Below, in pieces: positions 45,297 to 53,772 of a stretch of DNA of 64,000 nucleotides. The DNA lies in NCBI RefSeq assembly GCF_018889995.1, contig NZ_CP076547.1:2976001-3040000 (forward strand). The letters are read 5' to 3'. The notes beneath the pieces are model-generated. The model searched no databases, was not told the DNA's origin, and worked only from the letters and a program-made list of their open reading frames with translations. This DNA is from Subtercola sp. PAMC28395 (GTDB lineage Bacteria; Actinomycetota; Actinomycetes; Actinomycetales; Microbacteriaceae). The translations under genes and the position numbers were made by a program. Numbering within the stretch: position 1 is the first letter of the stretch; each line of letters opens with the position of its first letter.

Positions 45297-46550
45297 TCAG
45301 TCGCTGTCCAGGCGCGGGTCGTAGCCCGCATCGCGGAGCTTCTGCACCACCTGGGCCCGGTGCTCAGGGCCGCGGGTCTCGACGCTGAGTTCGAGTTCGA
45401 CCTGGCTGAGCTGCAGCCCGCGACCGTGCCGCGTGTGCAGCACCTCGATCACATTCGCATTCGCTTCGGCGACGATCTCGGCCGTGCGGGCGAGCTGGCC
45501 CGGGCGGTCAGGCAGCATGATCTTCAGTTTGAGGTACCGGTCAGAAGCGGCCAGCCCGTGGCTGATGACCCGTTGCATGAGAAGCGGGTCGATGTTGCCA
45601 CCCGACAGGATCACGACGGTCTTGCCCGTGCCCGTGACCTGGCCGGCGAGAATGGCAGCGACCCCGACGGCACCGGCCGGCTCCACGACGAGCTTCGCGC
45701 GCTCGAGCAGCACGAGAATGGCCCTCGCGATGTCGGCTTCGCTCACGGTGACCACCTCGTCGACGAGCTCACGGATGATCTCGAAGTTCAGAAGGCCCGG
45801 CTTTGCGACGGCGATACCGTCGGCGATCGTCGCCGAGGTGCGGATCTCGGTCACCACACCATTGGCCAGCGACACCGGGTACGCGGCAGCATTCGCCGCC
45901 TGCACACCGATCACGCGGATGCTGCGACCCTCGAGTGCCGCACGCTGCTTCAGCGCACTGGCGACTCCCGAGATGAGCCCGCCGCCACCGATCGGCACGA
46001 TGATCGTGTCGAGGTCGGGCGCCTGGTCGTGGATCTCGAGCCCGAGGGTGCCCTGGCCGGTGATGACATCCGGATGATCGAACGGTGGTATCAGCACGGC
46101 CCCGGTAGCCGCGGCATACTCGGCGGCGGCCTGCAGTGGTTCTTCAACCGTGGAGCCGCGCAGCAGCACATCAGCCCCGTAGTCGCGCGTGGCCTGGAGC
46201 TTCGGCAGGGCCACGCCGAGCGGCATGAAGATCGTCGCCTTGATGCCCAGCTCCCTCGCCGCGAAGGCGACACCCTGGGCGTGGTTGCCTGCGGAGGCAG
46301 CGACCACTCCCCTGGCCTTCTCAGCGTCGCTCAGGCGCGACATGCGGTAGTAGGCCCCACGGATCTTGTACGAGCCCGTGCGCTGCAGGTTCTCGAGCTT
46401 CAGGAGAACGTCGGAGCCCAGCACTTCGGCCAGGAACCGCGACGTCTCCATCGGGGTGGGTTGGGCCACCCTGGCCACCACAGTTCGCGCAGCCTCGATG
46501 TCAGCCAGGGGAGGAATGGCTCGAACTGCCGGGGCTGTGGTTTCAGGCAT
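45297..46550 (-). CDS. ilvA: Threonine ammonia-lyase, biosynthetic type
   Basis: A 417-residue PLP enzyme converting threonine to 2-oxobutyrate for isoleucine synthesis. The Schiff-base Lys62 lies in RTGSYKIRGAYYRM, the PLP phosphate loop is PIGGGGLISG, and a single C-terminal ACT-like domain (about 335-410, beginning LKIMLPDRPGQLARTAEI) indicates the short, one-ACT form. It overlaps the upstream AI-2E-family gene by eight bases. Confidence 0.95.
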   Translation of the reverse strand: MPETTAPAVRAIPPLADIEAARTVVARVAQPTPMETSRFLAEVLGSDVLLKLENLQRTGSYKIRGAYYRMSRLSDAEKARGVVAASAGNHAQGVAFAARELGIKATIFMPLGVALPKLQATRDYGADVLLRGSTVEEPLQAAAEYAAATGAVLIPPFDHPDVITGQGTLGLEIHDQAPDLDTIIVPIGGGGLISGVASALKQRAALEGRSIRVIGVQAANAAAYPVSLANGVVTEIRTSATIADGIAVAKPGLLNFEIIRELVDEVVTVSEADIARAILVLLERAKLVVEPAGAVGVAAILAGQVTGTGKTVVILSGGNIDPLLMQRVISHGLAASDRYLKLKIMLPDRPGQLARTAEIVAEANANVIEVLHTRHGRGLQLSQVELELSVETRGPEHRAQVVQKLRDAGYDPRLDSD

Positions 46551-47757
46551 CGGGTATCGGTTCTCTCGGTTCGGGTTTTTCTCGCCAGAGGCCGCTCGCT
46601 ATGTACTTGATCATCACGTTCAGAACGGCGATGAACGGCACAGCAAAGAATGCACCGGGGATACCAGCGATAATACTTCCCCCGGCGACCGCGAGCACGA
46701 CGGCCAGGGGGTGGACCTTGACCGCAGTGCCCATGACGAGCGGCTGCAGCACGTGTCCCTCGATCTGCTGCACCAGCAGCACAACGCCCAGCATGATGAG
46801 AGCCACGACCCAACCGTTGTAGATGAGGGCGATGAACACTGCCAGGGCACCGGTCAGCACGGCACCGACCACAGGAATGAACGACCCGAGAAAGACCAGC
46901 ACGGCAATGGGGATGGCGAGAGGAACCTGGAGGATCAAGGCACCGAGACCGATGCCCACAGCATCGACGAACGCGACGAGAATCTGCACCCTGATGAAGC
47001 TCCGTAGGGTGTTCCAGCCGGACTTGCCGGCTCCGTCGACCGCCGCCCTGGCCCGCTTCGGAAAGACCCTGACGAGCCAGTTCCAGATGCCGGCGCCGTC
47101 GATGAGAATGAAGATCGTCGAGAACAGCACCAGCAGCACTCCGGTGAGCACATGCCCCACCGTCGTACCCAGGCTCAGGGCTCCACTGACGAGGGCGGAG
47201 CTGTCGGCCTGCAGGGCTGCCCACGCCTGGCCGACATAACCGCTGATCTGGTCATCCGAGAGCTGGAGAGGGCCGTGTTTCAACCAGTCCAGGAAGGCGT
47301 TGTACGACGCCATGCTCTGCGTCTTGAGGTCGCCGTACCCGGAAGAGATCTGCGTTGCCACCAGGAACGCAAGCGCACCGATCACGATGAAGACCGTGAG
47401 CAGGGGCACGACGATGCCAAGCCACTTCGGCCAGCCGTGCCGAAGGAGGAAGTTCTTGAACGGCACCAGGAGCGCCGAGAGGATCACCGCAACCAGCAGC
47501 GGGATGACCACCAGGCTGAACTGTGCGACAACATACAGAAGCACAGCGAGAGCACCGGCGATGACAAGAAGTCGCCAGGCCCACGCACCCGCGATCTGCA
47601 TACCGGGTGGAACAGATCCGCTGGTTGACGCGACAGAGGTGGCCACCTGTGTGAGCGGTGCCAGTGAGGAGTTGGAGCCTTGCTCCGATTGCCGCACCGA
47701 CGATCTCCTTCTCGGGAAGAATCCAGAACGAGGCCGCAGTTCGCCAGAGTCAGACAT
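46543..47757 (-). CDS. AI-2E family transporter (PF01594-type)
   Basis: A 404-residue membrane protein with seven to eight hydrophobic helices, a Ser-rich N-terminus, and the family pattern LGSFIPVVGAVLTGALAVFIAL with GNNxVGY replaced here by a QQIEGHVLQPLVMG segment. Members export autoinducer-2 or act as Na+/H+ antiporters, and the role here is undetermined. The ATG lies six bases after TAGAAT without a ribosome site. It overlaps ilvA by eight bases, so the two form an operon. Confidence 0.88.
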   Translation of the reverse strand: MSDSGELRPRSGFFPRRRSSVRQSEQGSNSSLAPLTQVATSVASTSGSVPPGMQIAGAWAWRLLVIAGALAVLLYVVAQFSLVVIPLLVAVILSALLVPFKNFLLRHGWPKWLGIVVPLLTVFIVIGALAFLVATQISSGYGDLKTQSMASYNAFLDWLKHGPLQLSDDQISGYVGQAWAALQADSSALVSGALSLGTTVGHVLTGVLLVLFSTIFILIDGAGIWNWLVRVFPKRARAAVDGAGKSGWNTLRSFIRVQILVAFVDAVGIGLGALILQVPLAIPIAVLVFLGSFIPVVGAVLTGALAVFIALIYNGWVVALIMLGVVLLVQQIEGHVLQPLVMGTAVKVHPLAVVLAVAGGSIIAGIPGAFFAVPFIAVLNVMIKYIASGLWREKPEPREPIPDA

Positions 47758-47763
47758 GGAATC

Positions 47764-47769
47764 ATTCTA
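47764..47769 (-). promoter_or_regulatory. -10 hexamer TAGAAT, predicted leaderless start
   Basis: TAGAAT ends six bases before the ATG of the AI-2E-family gene; identical in sequence and spacing to the hexamer in front of ispH. Confidence 0.5.
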
Positions 47770-47827
47770 GACAGCGGCACTGTGGCAACCCGGCGTGTGC
47801 CCTGTGGTCTGTGTCGGGGGTGGCGGC

Positions 47828-47833
47828 TACGCT
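47828..47833 (+). promoter_or_regulatory. -10 hexamer TACGCT, predicted leaderless start
   Basis: TACGCT ends six bases before the GTG at 47840 that begins the YcaQ-like gene. The open frame continues upstream of the hexamer, so the promoter geometry decides the start. Confidence 0.45.
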
Positions 47834-47839
47834 CACAGA

Positions 47840-49066
47840 GTGGTAACGACTGTCTCAGCAGCTCTCGCACGGCGCATCGCCCTGGCGGCCCAGGGGTTCG
47901 GGGCGCCCATCCGGTCAGGCGACAGCCCTCCGCTTGCCCAGCCGGGCCTTCGCCAATTGGCCCCGTTGGTCTCGAAGCTCGGCCTGCTGCAGATCGACTC
48001 GGTGAACGTCTTCGAACGAAGCCACTACCTGCCCGCCTTCTCCAGGCTCGGCGTCTATGACAAGACAGAACTCGACCGCCTCACCTCCGGCACGCGCATC
48101 ATCGAGTACTGGGCACACGAGGCGTCGTTCATTCCCGTGAACACGCTTCCGCTCCTCCGGTGGCGAATGAACGATTTTCGCGCCAAGAGCCTGGCGAACG
48201 GCGACTCCTGGGCGAATGCGAACCCGGCGATGATCACCTGGCTCCTGGCCGAACTCGCCGACAAGGGCCCGCTTCCCGCAAGCGCCATCGAGCATGAGTC
48301 CAACCGCCGCAACGGCCCGTGGTGGGGGTGGTCCGATGTGAAGGTGGGCCTCGAGACGCTGTTCCGGTGGGGCGACCTGGTCGCAGCCGGGCGGACCCGG
48401 TTCGAACGCAGCTATGGACTGCCCGAACAGGTTCTGCCCGCAGAGATCAGGAATGCAGAGATCGCGCGGCCCACGGCGATCCGCGAACTGATCTCCATCT
48501 CAGCCAGGGCCCACGGTATCGGTACACTGGCTGACCTCGCCGACTACTTCCGGTTGAAGACGGCGGATGCCCTGCCCGCCATCCGCGAGCTCGAAGACTC
48601 CGGCGAGCTCCTGCCCGTCAGCGTTGGGGGGCGGGGCGCAGACGGCTGGGGCAAACCGGCCTGGCTCCACCGCGACGCGCGACTCCCCCGGCGTATGACC
48701 GCGACTGCCCTGCTGACTCCCTTCGATCCCGTCGTCTGGTTTCGTCCCCGAGCCGAGCGGCTCTTCGACTTTCACTACCGCATCGAGATCTACACGCCCG
48801 AACCGAAACGGGTCTTCGGTTACTACGTTCTGCCGATCCTGCTCGACGACCGCATCGTGGGTCGGCTCGACCTCAAGAACGACCGCCAGGCCGGAGTGCT
48901 CCGCATTCAGGCCGCCTGGGCCGAGCCCCACCCGCCCGCCGACGCGCCCGCGCGCATCGCTGCAGCGCTTCGCGAAACGGCCCGCTGGCAGGGCCTCACA
49001 GACATCACGGTCGCTCCACGCGGAAACTTCGCTGCCGCCCTCGCCGCCGAGCTCCACCACACCTGA
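47840..49066 (+). CDS. YcaQ/AlkX-like DNA glycosylase, winged-helix (HTH_42) family
   Basis: A 408-residue protein of the HTH_42 family, whose members unhook interstrand DNA crosslinks. The QxD catalytic motif is present as LLQIDSVN, followed by ERSHYLPAFSRLG and the EYWAHEASFIP segment typical of the YcaQ clade. Several winged-helix modules make up the fold. I place the start at the GTG at 47840; the 15 codons upstream overlap the promoter hexamer and are unlike the family. Confidence 0.87.
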   Translation: MVTTVSAALARRIALAAQGFGAPIRSGDSPPLAQPGLRQLAPLVSKLGLLQIDSVNVFERSHYLPAFSRLGVYDKTELDRLTSGTRIIEYWAHEASFIPVNTLPLLRWRMNDFRAKSLANGDSWANANPAMITWLLAELADKGPLPASAIEHESNRRNGPWWGWSDVKVGLETLFRWGDLVAAGRTRFERSYGLPEQVLPAEIRNAEIARPTAIRELISISARAHGIGTLADLADYFRLKTADALPAIRELEDSGELLPVSVGGRGADGWGKPAWLHRDARLPRRMTATALLTPFDPVVWFRPRAERLFDFHYRIEIYTPEPKRVFGYYVLPILLDDRIVGRLDLKNDRQAGVLRIQAAWAEPHPPADAPARIAAALRETARWQGLTDITVAPRGNFAAALAAELHHT

Positions 49067-49181
49067 ACGACGCAGACCGCGACGCGGCCGCGAACAGGCA
49101 GACCCAACCAGCGTCTACGCGACTTTGGTTCCTACGGGCTCAACCGGCGATCAGCCTCGCGAATCAGTACCGCCGCGATTC

Positions 49182-49275
49182 ATTCAGAGCGGCACAGCCG
49201 CGAGCCGCGAAGCGGCCACAGGTTCAGTATTCGGAGCGGCACAACCGCGAGCCGCGAAGCGGCCATATATTCAGA
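49182..49275. repeat. 47-bp tandem duplication at the htpX 3' end
   Basis: Two copies (49182-49228, 49229-49275) share the core AGCGGCACAGCCGCGAGCCG with few differences. Each contains GCGGC-ACA-GCCGC, so it can fold into a hairpin. It lies between the convergent YcaQ-like and htpX genes and reaches the htpX stop codon, so it may serve as the terminator. Confidence 0.75.
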
Positions 49276-50143
49276 ACGAGCCGCCCATTTTCTGCAGGCG
49301 CTCGATGCGCTCGGGGATGGGTGGGTGCGTAGCGAACAGCTTCGCCATGAACCCGGGTTTCAGCGGGTCGGCGATCCACATGTGCGCCATGCTCGTCGCC
49401 TGCTTCTGCATGGGCCTGCCGTAGGCCTCGAGCTTTGCGAGGGCACTGGCCAGCGCCTCGGGGTGGCGGGTCGTCATTGCGCTCGTTGCGTCGGCGAGGT
49501 ATTCCCTCTGGCGAGACACGGCCAGCTGCACGACGGTGGCGATGATCGGGGCGATGATGGCGGCGACGAGGCCGAGCACGAGAACCAGCGGGTTGTTCCC
49601 GTTGTTGTTGCGCCCGAAGAACGCCATGCGAAGGAACATGTCGGCGATGATTCCGACGGCCACCACCAGCCCGTAGACGATGAGCGAGACGCGGATGTCA
49701 TAGTTCTGCACGTGACCCATCTCGTGGGCCATGACTCCTTCGAGTTCGGAGTCGGTCATGATGTCGAGCAGGCCCGTCGTCACAGCGACGACCGAATGTT
49801 TCGGGTCGCGACCGGTCGCAAACGCGTTCGGCGCCGGATCGTTGATGATGTAGACCTTCGGCATCTCCATGCCCGTGGTGATGGCGATGTTCTCGACTGT
49901 GCGCCAGAGCCGCGGGTTGTCAGACTTCTGGATCTCGATGGCGCCGCTGGAGATCACGGCCTGGGAGGCAGCGAAGAAGTACTGGATGACCGCGAACACG
50001 ATGGCACCGACCAGGATGAACACCGTGAGACTGACGCTCCGGTAGAGAACACCAGCCAGATAGCCGAGCCCACCGATGATGAGCACGAACAGCACCAGGA
50101 TGATGACGGTATTGCGCTTGTTCTGCGCTATCGCCTTGTACAT
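49271..50143 (-). CDS. htpX: Zinc metalloprotease HtpX
   Basis: A 290-residue membrane-bound M48 protease that degrades misfolded membrane proteins under stress. Two N-terminal helices (about 14-33 and 36-56) precede the HExxH zinc motif in GVMAHEMGHVQNYD, and two more helices lie in the C-terminal half, followed by TRHPEALASALAKL and THPPIPERIERL. A GAGG site lies nine bases upstream. It follows lemA by 76 bases, a common htpX-lemA pairing. Confidence 0.95.
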   Translation of the reverse strand: MYKAIAQNKRNTVIILVLFVLIIGGLGYLAGVLYRSVSLTVFILVGAIVFAVIQYFFAASQAVISSGAIEIQKSDNPRLWRTVENIAITTGMEMPKVYIINDPAPNAFATGRDPKHSVVAVTTGLLDIMTDSELEGVMAHEMGHVQNYDIRVSLIVYGLVVAVGIIADMFLRMAFFGRNNNGNNPLVLVLGLVAAIIAPIIATVVQLAVSRQREYLADATSAMTTRHPEALASALAKLEAYGRPMQKQATSMAHMWIADPLKPGFMAKLFATHPPIPERIERLQKMGGSF

Positions 50144-50219
50144 GCGTTATCGCCTCAGTACTTGATCTGTCTCAGGGACGTGATCTGTCTCACGATCCGT
50201 GTGGAGAGCGACGGGTGCT

Positions 50220-50786
50220 TCAGAACTGCACGCGCGGCGGCTCTGCGATGGCGGCCAGGTCGGCCACCTCGAAGAAGTCGCGGGCCATGAAGCCGAGGCG
50301 CTTGGCGAAGACGTTGTTCGGAAACACCTTGATCTTGGTGTTCAGTTCTCGCACCCCACCGTTGTAGAAGCGGCGTGAGGCCTGCACCTTGTCTTCAGTG
50401 TCGACCAGTTCGGCCTGCAGCTGGAGGAAGTTCTGGCTTGCCTGAAGCTGAGGGTAGGCCTCAGCGACGGCGAAGATGCTCTTGAGGGCGGACTGCATGT
50501 GGTTCTCTGCCACGGATGCCTCTGCCGGGCCCTGCGCGCTCAGCGTCTCCGCCCGTGCCTTGGTGACGGCCTCGAACACACCCTTCTCGTGCGCTGCGTA
50601 GCCCTTCACCGTCTCGATCAGGTTCGGCAGCAGGTCGGCCCTGCGCTTGAGCTGGACGGTGATGTCGCTCCACGCCTCATCGACGCGAACATTCAGCGTC
50701 ACCAGCGAGTTGTAGGTCGCCCACAGGTAGATGCCGATGATGACGACAAGAACCACGACAACGATCAGTGCAATTAGCCATCCCAT
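50220..50786 (-). CDS. lemA: LemA family protein
   Basis: A 188-residue protein with one N-terminal transmembrane helix (about 3-22) and a helical bundle containing YNSLVTLNVRVDEAWSDITVQLKRRADLLPNL, the LemA signature. The C-terminal half ends KRLGFMARDFFEVA. The role is unknown but the gene commonly precedes htpX, as here. The ATG lies six bases after TATAGT with no ribosome site, so it is probably leaderless. Confidence 0.93.
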   Translation of the reverse strand: MGWLIALIVVVVLVVIIGIYLWATYNSLVTLNVRVDEAWSDITVQLKRRADLLPNLIETVKGYAAHEKGVFEAVTKARAETLSAQGPAEASVAENHMQSALKSIFAVAEAYPQLQASQNFLQLQAELVDTEDKVQASRRFYNGGVRELNTKIKVFPNNVFAKRLGFMARDFFEVADLAAIAEPPRVQF

Positions 50787-50792
50787 GCCACC

Positions 50793-50798
50793 ACTATA
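50793..50798 (-). promoter_or_regulatory. -10 hexamer TATAGT, predicted leaderless start of lemA
   Basis: TATAGT ends six bases before the lemA ATG and is the closest of the set to the -10 consensus. Confidence 0.55.
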
Positions 50799-50860
50799 AC
50801 TTCTGAGAGTGAATCATCCAGCCGAAACGTGGCAAGCTCCCAGCGGTCAGGCAGGCTTGA

Positions 50861-52462
50861 CTACAAGCGTGACTCCAGCACCGCCCGGAGCCAGCCGAAT
50901 GAGTTCTTCGGAGTGCGATCGAGCGTCGCGAAGTCGACGTGCACAAGCCCGAAACGCTGGCTGTACCCCGCCGCCCACTCGAAATTGTCGAGCAGCGACC
51001 ACACGTAGTAGCCGCGCAGATCCACACCCTCCGCAGGCCCTCCCACGGAGGTTGCAGCGAGCGCCGAGGCCATGTGGTTCGAGAGGTAGTCGATGCGGGC
51101 GTGGTCGGCGATCTGGGCGACGCCGGTGCGGGCATCCAGTACCACCGCGTCGCGGGAGCTCATACCGCCTTCGGTGATGAACACCGGGGGCAGGGCGTCG
51201 CCATATCGACCGGCGATTTCTGTGAGTGCGACAGCGAGAAACTCGGGAGCATTCGGCCACCCGAAACCGGTCGAGTCGAACTCCGGCCAGGCGCCCAGGT
51301 GAAACGGCAGCGAGGTCATCGCCGACGCTTCACCGTCGGGCGCTGCTACTCCCCCGGGTCCCGAGGCGATGCGGGTGGGGAAATAGTAGTTGACTCCGTA
51401 GAAATCGAGCGGCTGGTGGATGATCGCCAGATCTGCCTCGTCGGCCTCGACCAGCGGCCGCAGCAGCCGGGCGAACTCGTCGGCCACCACCGGGTACGTA
51501 CCGAGAACCACGGCGTCTCCGAACATGTGATTGTGCAGCACGTCGAACAGTCCTGCGAAAGCGACGTCGTCGTCAGAACTGGTCACCGGCTGCACCGGCG
51601 AGTAGACGTTCGAGATACCGATGCCACCCGAGACGCCGGCGGCACGCAGCGCCTGGACGGCGAGACCGTGCCCCAGAAGCTGGTTGTGCCCCGCGGCCAC
51701 CGCGTCGAAGAGCAACGTGGTTCCCGGAGCGTGGATTCCGAGGGCGTACCCGTTCAGCATCACGGTCGCCGGCTCGTTGACGGTGACCCAATTGGCGATC
51801 CTGTCGCCGAAGACCTCGCCGACCTCGTAGGCGTAGTCGCCGAAGCGGTGAGCCGTGTCGCGGTTCAGCCAACTGCCGCGGAGCTCCACCGGTGTGTCCC
51901 AGTGGAACAGGGTCGCCATCGGGCTGATGCCGGCTGCGAGCAGTTCGTCGAGCAGGCGGTCGTAGAACGCGACACCCTCCCGATTCAGGGAGCCGGAACC
52001 GCGGGGCTGAAGCCTCGGCCAGCCGAACGAGAATCGGTAGGAGTCGATGCCGAGATCGGCCATCAGGGCGACGTCTTCGCTCAGCCTGCCGTAGTGGTCT
52101 GCCGCAACGTCGGCTGTGACACCGCCGTGGATTCGACCGGCCTGGTGGGTGAAGTCGTCCCACACCGAGAGCTCACGCCCACCCTCGTGGACGGCCCCCT
52201 CGATCTGGAAGGCGCTTGTCGCGACGCCTACGACGAAGCCGGCAGGCAGTAGGCCGGCGAACGATTCGGCTTCGGCGCTCGACTGGTCGAGATCGCGGGC
52301 ACGAGTGTGTGGCGAACGGCCGTTCAGGGCCGCCGCGCGGTCACGGGTTCGGCGGGGGTCGCCCTGCCGGGCATCCGGGCGCCCTGCGCCTGACCCGGCT
52401 GATGCACCTGACCGGCCTGCACCCGCACCTGCACCTGCTGCACCCGCTTCGGTGCCGCTCAC
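50861..52462 (-). CDS. Glycoside hydrolase family 1 beta-glucosidase
   Basis: A 533-residue GH1 enzyme, longer than usual because of a 65-residue Ala/Gly/Arg-rich N-terminal extension before the barrel (GFVVGVATSAFQIEGA). The acid/base glutamate is in VTVNEPATVM and the nucleophile in FITEGGMSS. The family motif at the nucleophile is ITENG, so the Asn is Gly here. Complete otherwise. Its GTG start overlaps the stop of the lactone oxidase gene (GTGA), last of a five-gene operon. No signal peptide, so it hydrolyses imported glucosides. Confidence 0.92.
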   Translation of the reverse strand: MSGTEAGAAGAGAGAGRSGASAGSGAGRPDARQGDPRRTRDRAAALNGRSPHTRARDLDQSSAEAESFAGLLPAGFVVGVATSAFQIEGAVHEGGRELSVWDDFTHQAGRIHGGVTADVAADHYGRLSEDVALMADLGIDSYRFSFGWPRLQPRGSGSLNREGVAFYDRLLDELLAAGISPMATLFHWDTPVELRGSWLNRDTAHRFGDYAYEVGEVFGDRIANWVTVNEPATVMLNGYALGIHAPGTTLLFDAVAAGHNQLLGHGLAVQALRAAGVSGGIGISNVYSPVQPVTSSDDDVAFAGLFDVLHNHMFGDAVVLGTYPVVADEFARLLRPLVEADEADLAIIHQPLDFYGVNYYFPTRIASGPGGVAAPDGEASAMTSLPFHLGAWPEFDSTGFGWPNAPEFLAVALTEIAGRYGDALPPVFITEGGMSSRDAVVLDARTGVAQIADHARIDYLSNHMASALAATSVGGPAEGVDLRGYYVWSLLDNFEWAAGYSQRFGLVHVDFATLDRTPKNSFGWLRAVLESRL

Positions 52463-53772
52463 TCGCCCAGCACGCGATCGAGGTAGGGGTTCGTGAAGAG
52501 CCGCGCCGGGTCGAGCTGGTCACGCAGTGCACAGAACTGCCCGAAGTGCGGGTACACCTCGGCCAGCGAGGCAGCGTCACGGTAGTGCATCTTGCCCCAG
52601 TGCGGCCGGCCGCTGTGCGCCATCATGATCTCCTCGACTGCCCGAAAGTATTCCGCGGGGTTGTCGCGATAGAAACGGTGCACTGCAATGTACCCCGTGT
52701 CGCGGCCCGATGCAGTCGACAGCCACAGGTCATCGCTGGCAGCAAAGCGGACTTCGACAGGAAACGAGATGCGCCAGCCACGACGATCGATGAGCTCGTC
52801 GATCTCGCGCAGCGCGGCGGGTACCTCTGCGGCGGGGATCGCATATTCCATCTCGACGAAGCGAACCGTGCGCCGGGTGGCGAAGACCCGAGCGGAGTGG
52901 TCGGTGAATTCGCGCGTGCCTGTCAGCTTCTCGGCGAGGCGGTTGACCCTCGGGATGACCGCTGGAAAACGGATTCCTGCCGTGCAGGTTGCCCTGAAGA
53001 CCTGGTTGGCGACCAGTTCGTCGTCGAGAAACCGTTTCAGCGGCGCCAGCGGATGACGATCGGCCGACCCTGGCAGGCGCCTGTTGGTCTTCGTGAGGGC
53101 CGTGCTCGTGTGCGGGAACCAGTAGAACTCGAAGTGGTCGGCACTGGCGACACGGGCGGCCAGCTCATCGAGCACGTCGCCGAGTGGTTCGGCCTGCTCG
53201 ACCGCGTGCAGCACGAATGCAGGCACACACTGGAGGGTCACCTCAACGAGCACACCCAGGCTTCCGAGCCCCAGTGCCACAGCCGGCAGGAGCTCGGCGT
53301 TCTCCGTCTCGTTCACGGTGAGCAACGAGCCGTCACCGATGACGAGCACCGCACCCACGACCTGGGTCGCGATGCCGCCGAACTGGGCACCCGTGCCGTG
53401 GGTTCCGGTCGAGATTGCCCCGCTGATCGTCTGCCGGTCGATGTCTCCCAGGTTGGCCATCGCCAGGCCGAACGGCTGCAGAAGCTTCGGAATCCGGTGC
53501 AGGTTCGTGCCGGCACCGAGGGTCACACGAAGTCGTGCCGCGTCGACCGAGATGAGCCCGGAGAGGGCTGAGATGTCGAGTTGCACGCCGGGGGCGACAG
53601 CGATGCCCGTGAAGCTGTGGCCGGCCCCGACGGGCTTGATCGTGAGACCAGACCGCCCAGCGGCGACCACCGCACGCTGTACCGCACCGACATTCGCCGG
53701 GCGCTCCACCCGCAGCGGCGTGACCTCCTCGGTTCGGCCCCAGTTGCGCCACTTCGCACCCGTGGCGCTCAC
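52459..53772 (-). CDS. FAD-binding D-arabinono-1,4-lactone / L-gulono-lactone oxidase family protein
   Basis: A 437-residue VAO-fold oxidoreductase resembling L-gulono-1,4-lactone dehydrogenase (Rv1771 group) and D-arabinono-1,4-lactone oxidase. GAGHSFTGIAVAPG supplies the His of the covalent-flavin position, STGTHGTG the FAD pyrophosphate loop, and SGRPHWGKMHYRD the ALO C-terminal motif. The substrate is probably an aldono-lactone. It overlaps its neighbours by four bases on both sides within the TetR-led operon. Confidence 0.9.
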   Translation of the reverse strand: MSATGAKWRNWGRTEEVTPLRVERPANVGAVQRAVVAAGRSGLTIKPVGAGHSFTGIAVAPGVQLDISALSGLISVDAARLRVTLGAGTNLHRIPKLLQPFGLAMANLGDIDRQTISGAISTGTHGTGAQFGGIATQVVGAVLVIGDGSLLTVNETENAELLPAVALGLGSLGVLVEVTLQCVPAFVLHAVEQAEPLGDVLDELAARVASADHFEFYWFPHTSTALTKTNRRLPGSADRHPLAPLKRFLDDELVANQVFRATCTAGIRFPAVIPRVNRLAEKLTGTREFTDHSARVFATRRTVRFVEMEYAIPAAEVPAALREIDELIDRRGWRISFPVEVRFAASDDLWLSTASGRDTGYIAVHRFYRDNPAEYFRAVEEIMMAHSGRPHWGKMHYRDAASLAEVYPHFGQFCALRDQLDPARLFTNPYLDRVLGE

